Source: Acanthamoeba lenticulata (taxonomy: Eukaryota; Discosea; Longamoebia; Acanthamoebidae). From it: 36,047 nucleotides of DNA. Shown here one piece after another: positions 10,778 to 21,432 of the stretch; within the stretch, counting starts at the first letter, position 1; every line of letters begins with the position of its first letter. A model generated the notes under the pieces. The model ran no database searches and was not told where the DNA came from. It saw only the letters and a program-made list of their open reading frames with translations. A program made the position numbers and the translations under genes. The stretch lies in NCBI GenBank assembly GCA_002179805.1, contig NAVB01000259.1, positions 1 through 36,047 of the forward strand. The letters run 5' to 3'.

Positions 10778-13700
10778 CTATTGCCGTCGTTCCCACTCGA
10801 GCAGGATGTCACGGCACTCGAGGCAGCCGTTGCGCCTTGCCATGTCGAGCGCCGACCGGCCTCGCAGATCGAGCGCCTTCCAATCTGCCCCTCGCTGCAG
10901 CACACATGATGATCAGCGTCATCATCAACAACTAGGATGTTTGACATGTCGGCAGTTGAAGCAAGCATTACCTCGAGAAGCAGGCGGAGGGCGTCGACGT
11001 AGCCGTTGCCAGCGGCGTAGTGCAGCGCGGTGACCCCGAGGTTGGAGCGGGCCTCCTTTTCCGTACCCGGGTGCGCCAGAAGCACCCGCATCACCTCCAC
11101 GTTGCCCTTGGCCGCCGCGCTACAAAAAGATGATGATTATGATGATGATGATGAACGTGCGCATGATGATGGTAAGCGACATCAACTGAAAGAAAAGAAA
11201 GCTGGCGCCGAGGGAGAATACGAACACCATGAGGGGGGTGTGGCCCCATTCGTTGATGCTGTTCATGTCGGTGCCCTTGTCGAGCAGCTGCTTCACCTCC
11301 TTCGCCTGGGCCGCCGAGCATTCGGTGCGGCCGGCCAGCTTAAACAGCTCGTTGACCCTGCACGCCGCGCGCACGCGTCAGAGCAGTGAGCCAAGAAGGA
11401 GCTCATCATGGTGATGATGATGATGATGATGATGATGCGCGGTCTGGGTCACGTACTGGGTGGCCAGCTCGCGGATGTGATCGGCCGATGAGCCGACGGC
11501 GCGCGGACTCGACGACGACGATGTCGACGATGACGACGATGTCGACGATGACGACGACCGCTTGGGCGACGGCGCGGCCTGCGTGGCCACCACGGGCGGC
11601 GTGGCGGAGGACGCCGACGACGACGAGGAAGAGGGCGAAGGCGGGACACTCGGCGGCTTGGACTTGTCGCCAAAGAGCTGGAAGGCTGGAGAAGACGAGC
11701 TGGAGGCCGAGGACGGTTGCGACCCGCCAAAGCTCACGTAAAAGGACGAGTCTTCTGCTGCCACCGACTCGGCAAACGACTGAACCCGCCCAGACGCCGC
11801 GGTGTCCTCGCTCTCGGCCTTTGCGGGCTCGGAGCGCCGGTCCTTGGGCTTGGGCTTGGCCTTGGGCTTTTCAGCGACGTCGACCGAGTGTTCGGCCATC
11901 GAGGGCTGCTGGCTGAACAGCTCAGGGCTCCCGCCATCCGCTTCTTCGGCGCCAGCGGCGGCAGAGCCCTTGGCAGTCTGGGCCGGCGCGTCGACCATCT
12001 CTTCTTCCTCCTTCTCCTTGCTGTTGCGCTTCGCCTCTTCGTCTTCGTCCTCCTCAACCTTCTTTGTCTTCTTCTTCGTCTTCTTCTTCTTCTTCTTGGG
12101 GTCATCGTCCTCGTCGGACGAAGAGATGGCCATGGGATCGGCCTCTGCTTCAGCCTCGGCTTCGGCTTCGCTCAGGCTGTGCCGACGGGGCCTCTTCTTG
12201 GCCGGCGAGACGCTCATTCGCGCGTGCTTCGGCGTGGAGGACGACGACGACGACTTGTCGGTCTTGGCCACAGGCTGCGAGGCAACGACGTCCATCCCCC
12301 AGTCCTCCTCCCGCACCTCCTGCTCGCCTTCCTCCTCTTCCTCTTCTGCCTTCTTGTCGTCGTCTTGGTCGTCCTCTTCCTGCTGGTCCTCATCCTGCTG
12401 CTTCCGCTTCTTAGCCGGCTTGGCCTTGCTGACCTGCTGCTTCTTGTTCTTTTCCTTGTCGTTTTGCGCCTTCTTCGCAGCTTCGCTCTTGGACGGCCGC
12501 CCGCGCTTGCTCTTGACCACAAGCTCTTCTTCCTCTTCTTCCTCTTCCTCTTCATCCTCCTTCTCCTCCGGCTGCTTTCGCTTCTGATCGACCTCGCCTT
12601 CTTCGTCCTTCTCCTCGTCCTTCTCGTGCTTGTCCTCCTCGTCTTGTTGTTGTTGTTGTTGTTGTCTGGCCTCCACCGGCGCCTCCTCGGGGTCGGGCAG
12701 CGGATGCTTGCGGGGCCGCCCGCGCGGCCGTTTCACGGGCACAGGCGAGGCCTTCTTGGGGCGCCCGCGCTTGGGCGACTTGGGCTCCGCCGCCGCAGCC
12801 GCCACCGTCGCGGTGGTGGTGGAGGTGGATGTAAGGTCCTGGTCGTCGCCGTCCCTGCTGGATGTTTCGTCGTTGCTCTTCTTGTCGTTCTCGTTGCTGT
12901 CCGTGCTCTTGTTTTCGTCGCCGTCCTCGTCCTCAGCTTTCTCCTCTTGCTGCGAGGAACGCGGGACGACCGACACCTCGACCTCGATCTCGCTCGGAAC
13001 CGCTTCATCGCCTTCCTCCTTTTTGTCATCCTCCTCCTCCTCCCCTTCTTCTTCCTTCTCCTCGTCTTCATCCTCGTCTTCATCTTCGTCTTCATCATCC
13101 TCGTCTTCGTCATCGTCTTCGTCTTCGTCTTCCTCACCTTCATCCTCCTCTTCCTCTTCTTTGTCCTCGGAGTCCTTTTCTTTTCCCTTTTCCTTGTCCT
13201 TTGTTTTGGCGCACCTCCTCGCCACTAAGGCGGCCTTCTTGCCGACGAAGCTCAGCGACTGATCTTCCAGCTGATGTTGTTGTGGTGTTGGAAGTGTTAA
13301 GGTGGCGAGACACGTGTCAGCTCGGGACATGGGGACAGATGGTCAAAAGAAAGAAAAGAGAGAAGGAAGACGTACGGACGGCGGGGCGCAGTCGGTGAGC
13401 TTGCCCTTGTCGATGGAGAACATGCGCCTCGCGAAGAAGACCGCGGCCATCACCTGCGGCTGCTTGGACAAGACCTTTGCGACCTTGCGATACGGGGTTT
13501 GCCCCAACACTACACAGGCACACAAAAAATCGGTGAATTATTATTATTAAATCAATAAATAAAAAATAAAATAAAAGGGAGCATTTTGGTACCGAGGATT
13601 TTGTGGGAGATGGAGTCGACCGGGTTGGGGTCGATGTGGTTGCTCAGGCACAGCTCCTTCGGGTCGAAAGGGCCCTTGTTCTTCTGCTCCACGAAAACGA

Positions 13701-16700
13701 TATTGGCAATCATGATGGCGAACAACGACGACGACGACAAGGACCAAGCGATGAGCATGCTGCAGGCGAGAGGAGCGACGTCGTACGGGCATGTCTTCTG
13801 GCCGATACAGCCACGCGCCACGCATCTCCCTCCTGCCCGCGCGGGTCTGGTCGCCATCAGGTCGTCAGAATTGTTTAAAAAAAAACAAAAAAACAAACAA
13901 ACAAACAAACAAACAAACAAACAAACAAAAAACTAAAATGATACAATTTCATTAATTTTATTTTCAACTTTAGTTTATCAAAATAATTTGTTTTAAAAAG
14001 GACGTACCTCGTAGAGCTCTTGGATGACGGCGTACCAGTCGCTCGACTCCTTCTCCGGGCGGAGCGCCACGCACTCGCCCACGCTGAAGCGCTCCCCGTT
14101 GCGCATGAAGGCCTGGTAGAAGGTCTTGCCGCCGGTCCCCCTGCGCTGGGGGGGCGTGATCGGCTCGCCCACCCAGCGGACCAATCGCTGCGCGCACCCA
14201 CGCGCCACGCCACGTCCCGCCACGTCACGTCCGTCGTCATCCTCCTCATCAAGAAGGTCCCTCTTTCTGGATCATCACCAAGCGTACCTCCTTCGGGGTG
14301 AGGGGCCGCCGGACCGCTTGGAGCGCGCGTTTCCGTTCCTTTCTTGCTTGCTGCACTCGCTTCTTGCGCTCCCTCCTGCTTTCCGCGTTGTCTTCTTGAT
14401 GCTTCTTCTTCTTGTCGTTGTTCTTCTTCTTGTTGTTGGCGTCGCTGCTATGACTGTCGTTGCTATTGCTGCTGCTCCTCGTCCTGCCTGTTCCTTGTTT
14501 TCCCGCCTCAGCTTCTTTTCCTTGTGTTTTCTCTTTCTTCTCCTCTTCCTTGCTTTCTTCTTCTGCGTCCTGGTCCTTCTTGTTTGTCTTTTGTTCCTCT
14601 TCATTCTCGCCCTCGTCCTCTTCCTCGCCCGCCGTCGCGATCTTGTTGGAACGCTTCTTGAGCCGCTTGCGCTGCGAGCCGTCGTCGACGCTCGCATCGC
14701 TCTCCCCGTTGAGAGTCACCAGCGCGGGGGGCGACGAGTCCTGGAGCAGCTCGTCCAGCGGCGATTCGGGCACCTCGAGGACGGGCTTCGCCGCGCGCGG
14801 GGGCGTTGTCGCCACCGTCGTCGCTGTCGTCGCTGTTGTCGTTGTCTTGGTCGTAGTCGTCTTGTTGTTGCTGCTGCTGTTCTTCTTCTGCTCCTTCTTG
14901 GCGTCGGGCTTGGGTCGCTTCGCCGACATCGGCTGCGACCTGATCGGAACATCGACGTTCTCATTGTCATCACTTTCGCTCATTGTGGCGCGCTTGCGCT
15001 TGCGCGCGCTTCGAGCCTCCTCCTCCTCCTCCTCGGCAGCGGCTCTGCGCATGGCCTCTTGCTTCTCCCTGATCCGCTTCTGCTCAAACGTGCTGCAGCA
15101 GTTCATATCATTGCCGTCAGCAGGAATCCATAGAGGACGATGACGATGACGTCGGCAAGAACAACGACTACGACGACGACGATCACGACGTACGTGATGA
15201 GTTGGGCGCAGTGGTCGAGATTCCTCCTGGGCTCCCACGTGTTCTGCTCCGCGGGATAGCCACACCACTTGACCAGGTACTCCAGCGTGCCCTGGTCGCG
15301 TCGCGGACGATCGAGATGAGATGACCCAGTCAGATCATATGAAGAGAAGATGATGATGGTGTTCTATGTCGCGGCCAGGAGAGAGCGATAGCGAGCACGC
15401 AAGGGCATTAGAGCGCGTACCACGCCCCGACGGACGTCGCAAATAGCCTCCACCTCCCATTGGTCCTTGTCCGCAGGCGCGATCTGATCAGCTTCTTCCT
15501 CTTCTTCCTCGTCGCCAAGTTCTTTTCAAAAAAAATAAGTTATCAGTTTTGATTTTAGTCAAAATACACGATTTTAACAAAAAAAAATTAAAAACGTTTA
15601 CAACATAACGCAAATAATAATAAATATATAATTTGAAAAAAAAACAAAACAAAAAGAACCGAAGGGAAAGGAACCTTGGCACAAGAGGATCGAATGGACG
15701 CGCCCGGAGGCGAGTTGAAGAATGTTGCGGTCCTTGGACGGACCCCACACCCGCACGGGCCGGAACTCGCGGGCGGGCTTGGCGATGCCCAGCTGCCCGC
15801 TCTCGCCGTCGCCAAAGGCAAAGAGACGCCCACCCTCTGCACACGCGCGCAACACCGCACGTTAAGGCCGTTGTGCTGACGTGGCGTGACGTGGAAAGCA
15901 AGGACGGCGATAAACGCCACCATGGCCTTTGTGGCGCGCCCGTACCGGCAACGATGAAGGAGAAGCTGCCACCACAGGCAACCTTCGTGAGGGCCACGCG
16001 CTGGGGGAGGTCCGGAACTTTCACTTGTTGGGGCAACATTCTTTTCTCCGTGTTGCCCAGGCCCAGCTGACCCGCTGCAAACACAAAAATAAATCAATAA
16101 AAAAACAATTGTTCAGGATCCTGACAATAAAATTAATGATTGAATTCTTTGTGTTGAAAATTTGAAAAAATAATAAGAATAATAATGAATGAATGCTTAT
16201 CGGCGGGTGCGACGAACCGACGTTGCGGCCCCAAGCAAAACACACCGCGCGGGCTGAGCCTGGGCCGACGGCGAGGCAAAGCATGTGCATCCAGCCACAC
16301 GCGATCTCGGTCACCCTGTCGTTGAAAAGGGGGAGGAGGGGAGAAGGAGGAAAAACAAGTGAGCCCACCACGACGACCACGACGAGGACAAGTTGCTTGT
16401 TGCGGCGTCGAACCTGTAATTGGCCAAGGATTCGACCCGGGTGGGCTCGGGGTAGTCCTCGTCGTTGCCGAGGCCCAACTGGCCGTCGCCTCCCGAGCCC
16501 CACGTGAACAGCTGGCCGGACTCTGCGCGGGCCCGTAAGCCCCGACCGCGGAGGGCGGGAGGGGGCAAGTGGGCAACAACGTACTCTTGATGGCCGCCGC
16601 AAAGTTGGAACCGCACGCGATGCGCGTCACTCCCGACAATCCTTTTATCTGCGGTTTATGTAAATAAATTGATTAAAATAAACATTATTATTGACACTAA

Positions 16701-18000
16701 ATGAAGAAAAAACAAAAGAAAAATAAAGGGAATCAGACCTTGGCGGGCAGGACTTGCACGGTCACCGCAACGCCGTGGCCCAGCCGTGCACCGTGGGTGC
16801 CCCACGAGTAGACCTCGCCCGCGTCTGCTCACGTCCCGACCCGGATTAGGACCATACTGCACTGTCATCGCTAGCGCAAACGAACGAACGAGCAAGCGAG
16901 AGCAGGCGGACGAACTGGTGCGCGCGAGGACGAAGGAATCGCCCGCGGCGAGCTCGGCGATGGGCTCCTTGATGTCCACCTCCATCGGCTTTTTTTGATC
17001 CCTGCGCGCATGCGACCCACCGTCAGTGCGCTGCCTGACAAAGCAGTGATCGAGGAGGAGGATGAAAGCGGCAAGGAGGTACATCTGGTCGGCCACGCCG
17101 AGGCAATAGGCCCGCGCAGACCCGACGGTGAAGACCTGGCCCTTGTCTGGGACATGACAAAAACATAACGCAAGATGGTGAGCCTGCCGCGGAGGCACGA
17201 GCTTTGGTCGGCGCGGACGCACGGGTCAAAATCGCGGCAAAGGAGCTGCCACAGACGACGCTCTTGGCGCCGATCTTGGAGAATGGGATCTTCACCACAT
17301 GCACGCACCAGCATTGCGTTGTTTAGCAGATGAAACCCAAAGGCATTTTGGGTCAAGAAGAGAAAAAAAAAGCGGACGGAGGACGTACGTGGAGGGTGGG
17401 AACGGTGCGGTGCTCTTCGATGTAGGTCTCGGGAAACAAGCGTGAGCACTTGCCCCACATGTAGACTTCGCCCTCCTCTGCGCATAGAAAGAGAGAGAGA
17501 GATGTGGTTGAGCTCATGAGCAAGCGGCACTGTCAGTGTTGTCCTCGAGGTGCGTACTGGTGACTGCCGCGGAGAAAAGCGAGCTGGCGGCTACACAAGT
17601 CACTTGTTTCTTGGCCAGTTCTTCCTACACCAGACAGCAAGTCAGCGCTAGTGTTGTTGGTGACACGCGCAAACGCATCTGCTGCAAAAAAAAAGCTGTA
17701 CTTGTCCTCTCCGCTTTGGCTGTTCTGAGCGCCGAAAGTCGCCCGAGCCGAGCTGAGCATCTTTGTTGTCGCCCCTAGTGAGGTTGAAGAGCGAAGGAGG
17801 CACGTTTTGAGTTGTGGCACACTCATCAAGTGGAAAGGTGGCTCTACAAACCAGGAAAATATGGAGGTGTGACCAGCATCAGCCGCACCCTGCACTCAAA
17901 CAAAAAAGATTGGTGAATTTAATCACAAAAAATGGTTGGGCTTGCCTCATAGGACCATGAACCACTCAAGCAGCGACCCTACCTTGGAATCCAGCTCCAT
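10778..18000 (-). CDS. RCC1-chromodomain-BAH-AT-hook-ankyrin fusion protein, 25 exons
   Basis: Exons: 18000-17983, 17889-17852, 17774-17702, 17624-17558, 17477-17389, 17289-17223, 17146-17083, 17001-16916, 16824-16739, 16648-16585, 16522-16414, 16315-16218, 16074-15946, 15836-15675, 15521-15421, 15291-15194, 15092-14288, 14187-14008, 13825-13787, 13683-13593, 13509-13376, 13270-11457, 11357-11226, 11119-10972, 10894-10778. They sum to 4809 bases (1602 residues) with every phase matched. Residues 1-383: seven RCC1 blades ([56 protein letters not shown]). About 405-450: chromodomain ([26 protein letters not shown]). 450-718: charged helix-rich linker. 719-866: BAH domain ([42 protein letters not shown]). 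867-1470: disordered acidic/basic region with AT-hooks near 1034, 1049 and 1122. 1471-1602: ankyrin repeats. It is probably a nuclear chromatin reader. Exon joins in the BAH part are the least certain. Confidence 0.8.
13886..13929. repeat. (CAAA)n microsatellite inside an intron
   Basis: About eleven tandem CAAA units, flanked by A runs, fill part of the intron between the BAH exons 14187-14008 and 13825-13787. On the transcribed strand it is a (TTTG)n tract and may serve as the pyrimidine-rich part of the splice site. It is a simple repeat with no sign of an element. Confidence 0.85.
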
Positions 18001-18121
18001 GTTTGCACCAAAAACTGCCAAAACTAACGTTCACAAATCTGCTCCCGCCCAAAAATAATACAATTTTCACACTAATATCCTTCTCCATTTTCCTAGAACT
18101 TTTTCTTTCTCGTCGTCCGCG
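18001..18121. promoter_or_regulatory. 121-bp divergent promoter between RCC1-chromo-BAH and F-box/ankyrin genes
   Basis: The two start codons (18000 on minus, 18122 on plus) face away from each other with 121 bases between them. The gap is AT-richer than the coding sequence and holds pyrimidine tracts on the plus strand just before the ATG (CTTTTTCTTTCTCGTCG). No TATA box is clear. Both promoters must share this space. Confidence 0.5.
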
Positions 18122-19165
18122 ATGGAGAACGAAGCAAGCAAGGAAGACGAAAGCGAACCGGGCTACTTCCAACTCCAGCTTCACCCTTGGGAGGAAGAAG
18201 ATCAAAAGCCGCGTAAGAGGCAAAAGCCGTCCGACTCGGACGAAAACGCCGTCTGCATAGAAGACACCCTGGCCAATGAGCTCATTGCTCTCATCCTGCA
18301 AGAAGTCGACCCTTTGGCTCGACCCTTATGCCGCGCCGTTTGCCGCCGCTGGTTACACTTCCTTCAACAGCCCGACCTCGCTCCGGTCAAGGGGCTCTTC
18401 TGGCTTGAGCACTACGTTCGCCCCCCCGCGCGTGAGCCTCCACCGGCCTACTTTGCCCGTGGCTTTGCCATGAGAGGCTGGCTGTCGGCTCTCCAGTGGG
18501 CGCACGGTCAGGGCTGCCGGTTAAACGAGAGCGTGTGCTCCTACGCGGCACAGGGCGGCCAGTTGGCCGTCTTACAATGGCTACGCGCTCAGGGCTGCCC
18601 TTGGGACGCGGGTGTCTGTGAAGCGGCCGCTAGGAATGGCCATCTGGACGTGCTCCAGTGGGCGCGCTCACTAGGCTGCCCCTGGTCTACTGCGTCGTGT
18701 ATCGCTGCGGCCTGGAGTGGCCATCTGGAGGTGCTCCAGTGGGCTCGCGCGAACGGCTGCCCTTGGGACAAGCGCGTGTGTGAACACGCGGCCTTGGCCG
18801 GCCACCTGGCCGTACTTCAATGGGCGCGCATGAACGGGTGCCCGTGGGACAACGAGGTTTGTAGTATAGCTGCCTTCGCCGGTCATCTGGAGGTGCTTCA
18901 ATGGGCTCGCGCGAACGGCTGCCCGTGGGACACCACGACCTGCTCCTCGGCCGCCACCAACGGTCACTTTCAAGTGCTCGAGTGGGCCCGAGCCAACGGC
19001 TGTCCTTGGGACGCTCGAACGTGTGCCAGCGCCGCCCGGAGTGGTCGCCTGGACATGCTTCAGTGGCTGCGCGCCAACGGCTGCCCGTGGGATAAGACGA
19101 CCAAAGCCGCCGCAGGCGACCACTGGGAAGTGCTCCAGTGGGCGCGCGCCAACGGGTGCCCGTGA
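18122..19165 (+). CDS. intronless F-box-like / ankyrin-repeat protein
   Basis: A single 1044-base reading frame gives 347 residues. Residues about 47-90 (LANELIALILQEVDPLARPL, CRAVCRRWLHFL) resemble an F-box. From about 115 onward there are nine to ten repeats of 33 residues with the core GHLEVLQWARANGCPW-D followed by a C-x3-A helix. This cysteine-tryptophan ankyrin flavour is common in Acanthamoeba, some algae and giant viruses such as pandoraviruses. The last repeat is cut short (GDHWEVLQWARANGCP then TGA). The gene lacks introns although its neighbours have many, which suggests retroposition or horizontal transfer, though intronless members may simply be normal for the family. By family knowledge an F-box would dock to Skp1-Cul1 and the ankyrin stack would bind the substrate. 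Confidence 0.85.
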   Translation: MENEASKEDESEPGYFQLQLHPWEEEDQKPRKRQKPSDSDENAVCIEDTLANELIALILQEVDPLARPLCRAVCRRWLHFLQQPDLAPVKGLFWLEHYVRPPAREPPPAYFARGFAMRGWLSALQWAHGQGCRLNESVCSYAAQGGQLAVLQWLRAQGCPWDAGVCEAAARNGHLDVLQWARSLGCPWSTASCIAAAWSGHLEVLQWARANGCPWDKRVCEHAALAGHLAVLQWARMNGCPWDNEVCSIAAFAGHLEVLQWARANGCPWDTTTCSSAATNGHFQVLEWARANGCPWDARTCASAARSGRLDMLQWLRANGCPWDKTTKAAAGDHWEVLQWARANGCP

Positions 19166-19347
19166 CGCATGCATCTGGGCGCTTCTCGACTTCTTGTCTA
19201 TCCTCGACTTCACCACAGCCCCTACACCATCAAGCATCGATTGTACATTGGATTAGGAAAGAGGTGGTGCTTCCTTGTACAAAATTGCTTCGTTTGGTCT
19301 GCGGTTGAGAGACAAATCGGCAAGAACAAGCTAAGACCAGACGAAAG

Positions 19348-21240
19348 ATGAACGCCAAGCTGCATAGTTTGATGGCTGGGCTGCCTCCTCCTCCCGACAA
19401 GAGCTGGCTAGAAGGAGGCGAGGTGGTTGCCAAGAGGGAGACCAAGTCGCTCAACCTGAGCCATCGCTATGCTTGGCTCCCTCAGTCAAGGAACACGTCC
19501 AGAACTGGAGGGACCAGATCTGCAGCCTCGGTTTTCGCATGCAGGCCAAGGAGGCAGCCGCTACTCGAGACAGCTTCGATCCTTTTGAGGACCTCCACTT
19601 GCTGTCGTCTCTCCTAGACGAACAAGAAGGTGGAGGCGAACGCTGGGGGTTCGAGTTCCGCGGAAAGACCCTGGGGTGGCTCGCTTGCCAGCCCTTGGGG
19701 GTTGAGCATTGCACACTTTATCTGTGCAACTACGTCACTGTGCTCTCCCTCGACATTCTCACCCTGGGCCACTCGAACAAGCGCGGTGGAGAGTGGATGG
19801 CCGGCTTCTTCGGGGAGGGCGTCAAGGTGGAGATCAACAGGCTTAGCCAAACAGGCGCCGACATCACGTACTTCACGGGCAAGGTCCAGTGGGTCTTTTC
19901 CCACAAGCAGCAAGGCGTTGATCGAGTGCTTACGGTCAACCAGAAGCCCTTTCTCATGGACGAGCCCTGGCTTACGCTCATCGTGATCGACAAGCTCCCC
20001 AAAGCACTGTTTCAACCCAACGAGTTCTTGTTCTTCCACCAACAAAGGGAGGAGTTGCATGGCGATGATATGCGGGTGCTGCTGGACGAGCAGCTGATCG
20101 GCAAGCTGTTCGTGATGGGCATGTTTGTGTGCGACTCGGTCGCGCCCATCACTTGGGCGTTTGACTACCGTGGCAGCCAACCGCCTCCGAGTCTTGCGGT
20201 GGGTCGTGACAGGGACCACGTCGTCAACGCCTTCTGGAAACAGCTGAGCTCGCTCAACACCAGCCACCACGCGTGCGTGAACACCACGAACGATCGGCTC
20301 ACTACGTTCACGGAGAAGCTCTACGATTACTGCAAGTTACAGGCCCTTTATCAGAAACCTAGCCTTCTGTCGGTCTTGTCCCCCACCCAGGCCCACGTCG
20401 CTCGACGGACTGTGGCAAGAAAAGATGAACGAAATTGTCAAGCTTCCCGAATACCGCGCCAAGGGGGACCCAGAGCCGACCGGGTATACTTGTCTGGTGC
20501 TCTCCCTCGACGGCGCCGAAGCGGCCTTCGTGAGCAGTCTGCTCGATATGATCGAGACCTTCTTCACCCCGCACATTCGGCGATGCCAAGTGCGCTTCAA
20601 GTCCTTTCCGACTACACTGAAATCTGAACGGAGGCTCTTCAGGTTCACTTGGGAGTCGACGCAGCTCTACATCTTCAACTATGGCCTCATTCAGCCTCAG
20701 AGCGTACATGTGGCCCTCCAGAAGGCCGACAAGTCCTTTTCGTGCCCTGGGGGACAGTGCGGCTGTGTCCGAGAGGCCATCGTTCAGGATCTCCTCGCTC
20801 TGATGCCGCACGAAGCCAGATCGATTGAGCTCAATATCAGGCGCAAGCTGCTGGCGCTCTACGACAACGACAAGCTGTTGCCTCCTGCGCCAGAAATCAC
20901 TACTGCACCCGCCCCGGAAGCAGACAAGCCGGCCTCATCAGGCACAACGTCAACACAGGCAGCTGAACCCGAGGTGACGCTCGTGCTTGACGATGACGAC
21001 GAAGATGTAAACGTAGAGGAGGAAGAGGAAGATGTGGTGGTTGATGAGGACCGTTCCATCAGGCGTCCCAGCGAAAAGAAACGCACCGCAGAGGAGATGC
21101 ATCAACTGCATGAAGTTGACTACGATGGTTCAGGCGCAAACCTTCCCGTCCAGTCTCGTCGACGACTCAACAACACAACCCTTCCGCACGATCTCGCAAG
21201 GACGGCAGTCGCGCGAGGGCGCGGAGCCCCGCGCCGGTGA
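19348..21240 (+). CDS. uncharacterised protein, possibly Hsp90-like-ATPase-associated, with two frameshifts
   Basis: Coding-like sequence runs through three open blocks: about 19348-19430 from ATG (MNAKLHSLMAGLPPPPDKSW), 19440-20385 (WGFEFRGKTLGWLACQPLG, LLDEQLIGKLFVMGMFVCD, SLAVGRDRDHVVNAFWKQL) and 20390-21240 (SLDGLWQEKMNEIVKLPEYR, GYTCLVLSLDGAEAAFVSSL, then an acidic tail). The frame changes at a G run near 19437 and a C run near 20384; one base more or less in each run would make one frame of about 630 residues. The middle block resembles a segment of large amoebal histidine-kinase/Hsp90-like ATPase proteins where GxLfVrGmfV precedes a GRDR motif, but the match is from memory and weak. 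I cannot assign a function. The last 74 bases overlap, in antisense, the coding end of the F-box/LRR gene at 21167-22106. The 3' part (21015-21240) recurs inverted at 35822-36047. Confidence 0.5.
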
Positions 21241-21432
21241 CCATCGTGTTGCTGATGTCCAGCTCCAACAGGCCAATCGGCAGCTTCCTCAGTCCTGATT
21301 GGCGCCCCACCATCAGGATGTTTGTGTGTGGAGCACGCAGCGGCCCAGGCACGGAAAAGAAAGCGCACCTTTGTCGCCAAAGGATGTCCAGCAGACGACC
21401 AGCTTCTCCAGTTGTGCCGGATACTCCATCGT
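21015..21432 (+). repeat. inverted duplication, left arm (identical block)
   Basis: Position p in the right arm (35630-36047) corresponds to 57062-p here with no gaps. Over these 418 bases the two arms read the same in every frame I compared: both exon ends of the F-box/LRR gene, the intron between them and the 3' end of the plus-strand gene. The right arm is cut by the window edge, so the real block may be longer. Outside the block the two F-box/LRR genes remain similar in exons but differ in introns. Confidence 0.9.

Noticed and set aside
10216..11100. One open minus-strand frame that seems to join an ankyrin repeat to the EEP hydrolase
   Set aside because: The frame crosses an intron and another reading frame. 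The ankyrin gene has its own splice acceptor at 10895 and ends in TAG at 10778-10780; the hydrolase starts with its own ATG at 10698.
11400..11445. Poly-His/ATG-rich tandem stretch (GATGAT repeats) considered as a coding His tract or short array
   Set aside because: It falls after the GTACGT donor of the large AT-hook exon, so it is intron microsatellite; there are no spacers as in a CRISPR array.
11717..13262. Long open frames on the plus strand over the acidic AT-hook exon (Leu/Val-rich or Ser-rich products)
   Set aside because: They are mirror images of GAG/GAA/GAC and TCG repeats on the minus strand. They have no conserved domain, while the minus strand gives AT-hooks and phase-matched exons.
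15421..15675. RCC1 protein and chromodomain protein as two separate genes
   Set aside because: The donor after HSILLCQ (15674) and the acceptor before LGDEEEEEE (15522) match in phase and read straight through; no stop follows the RCC1 exon in frame before the donor and no ATG start precedes the chromodomain.
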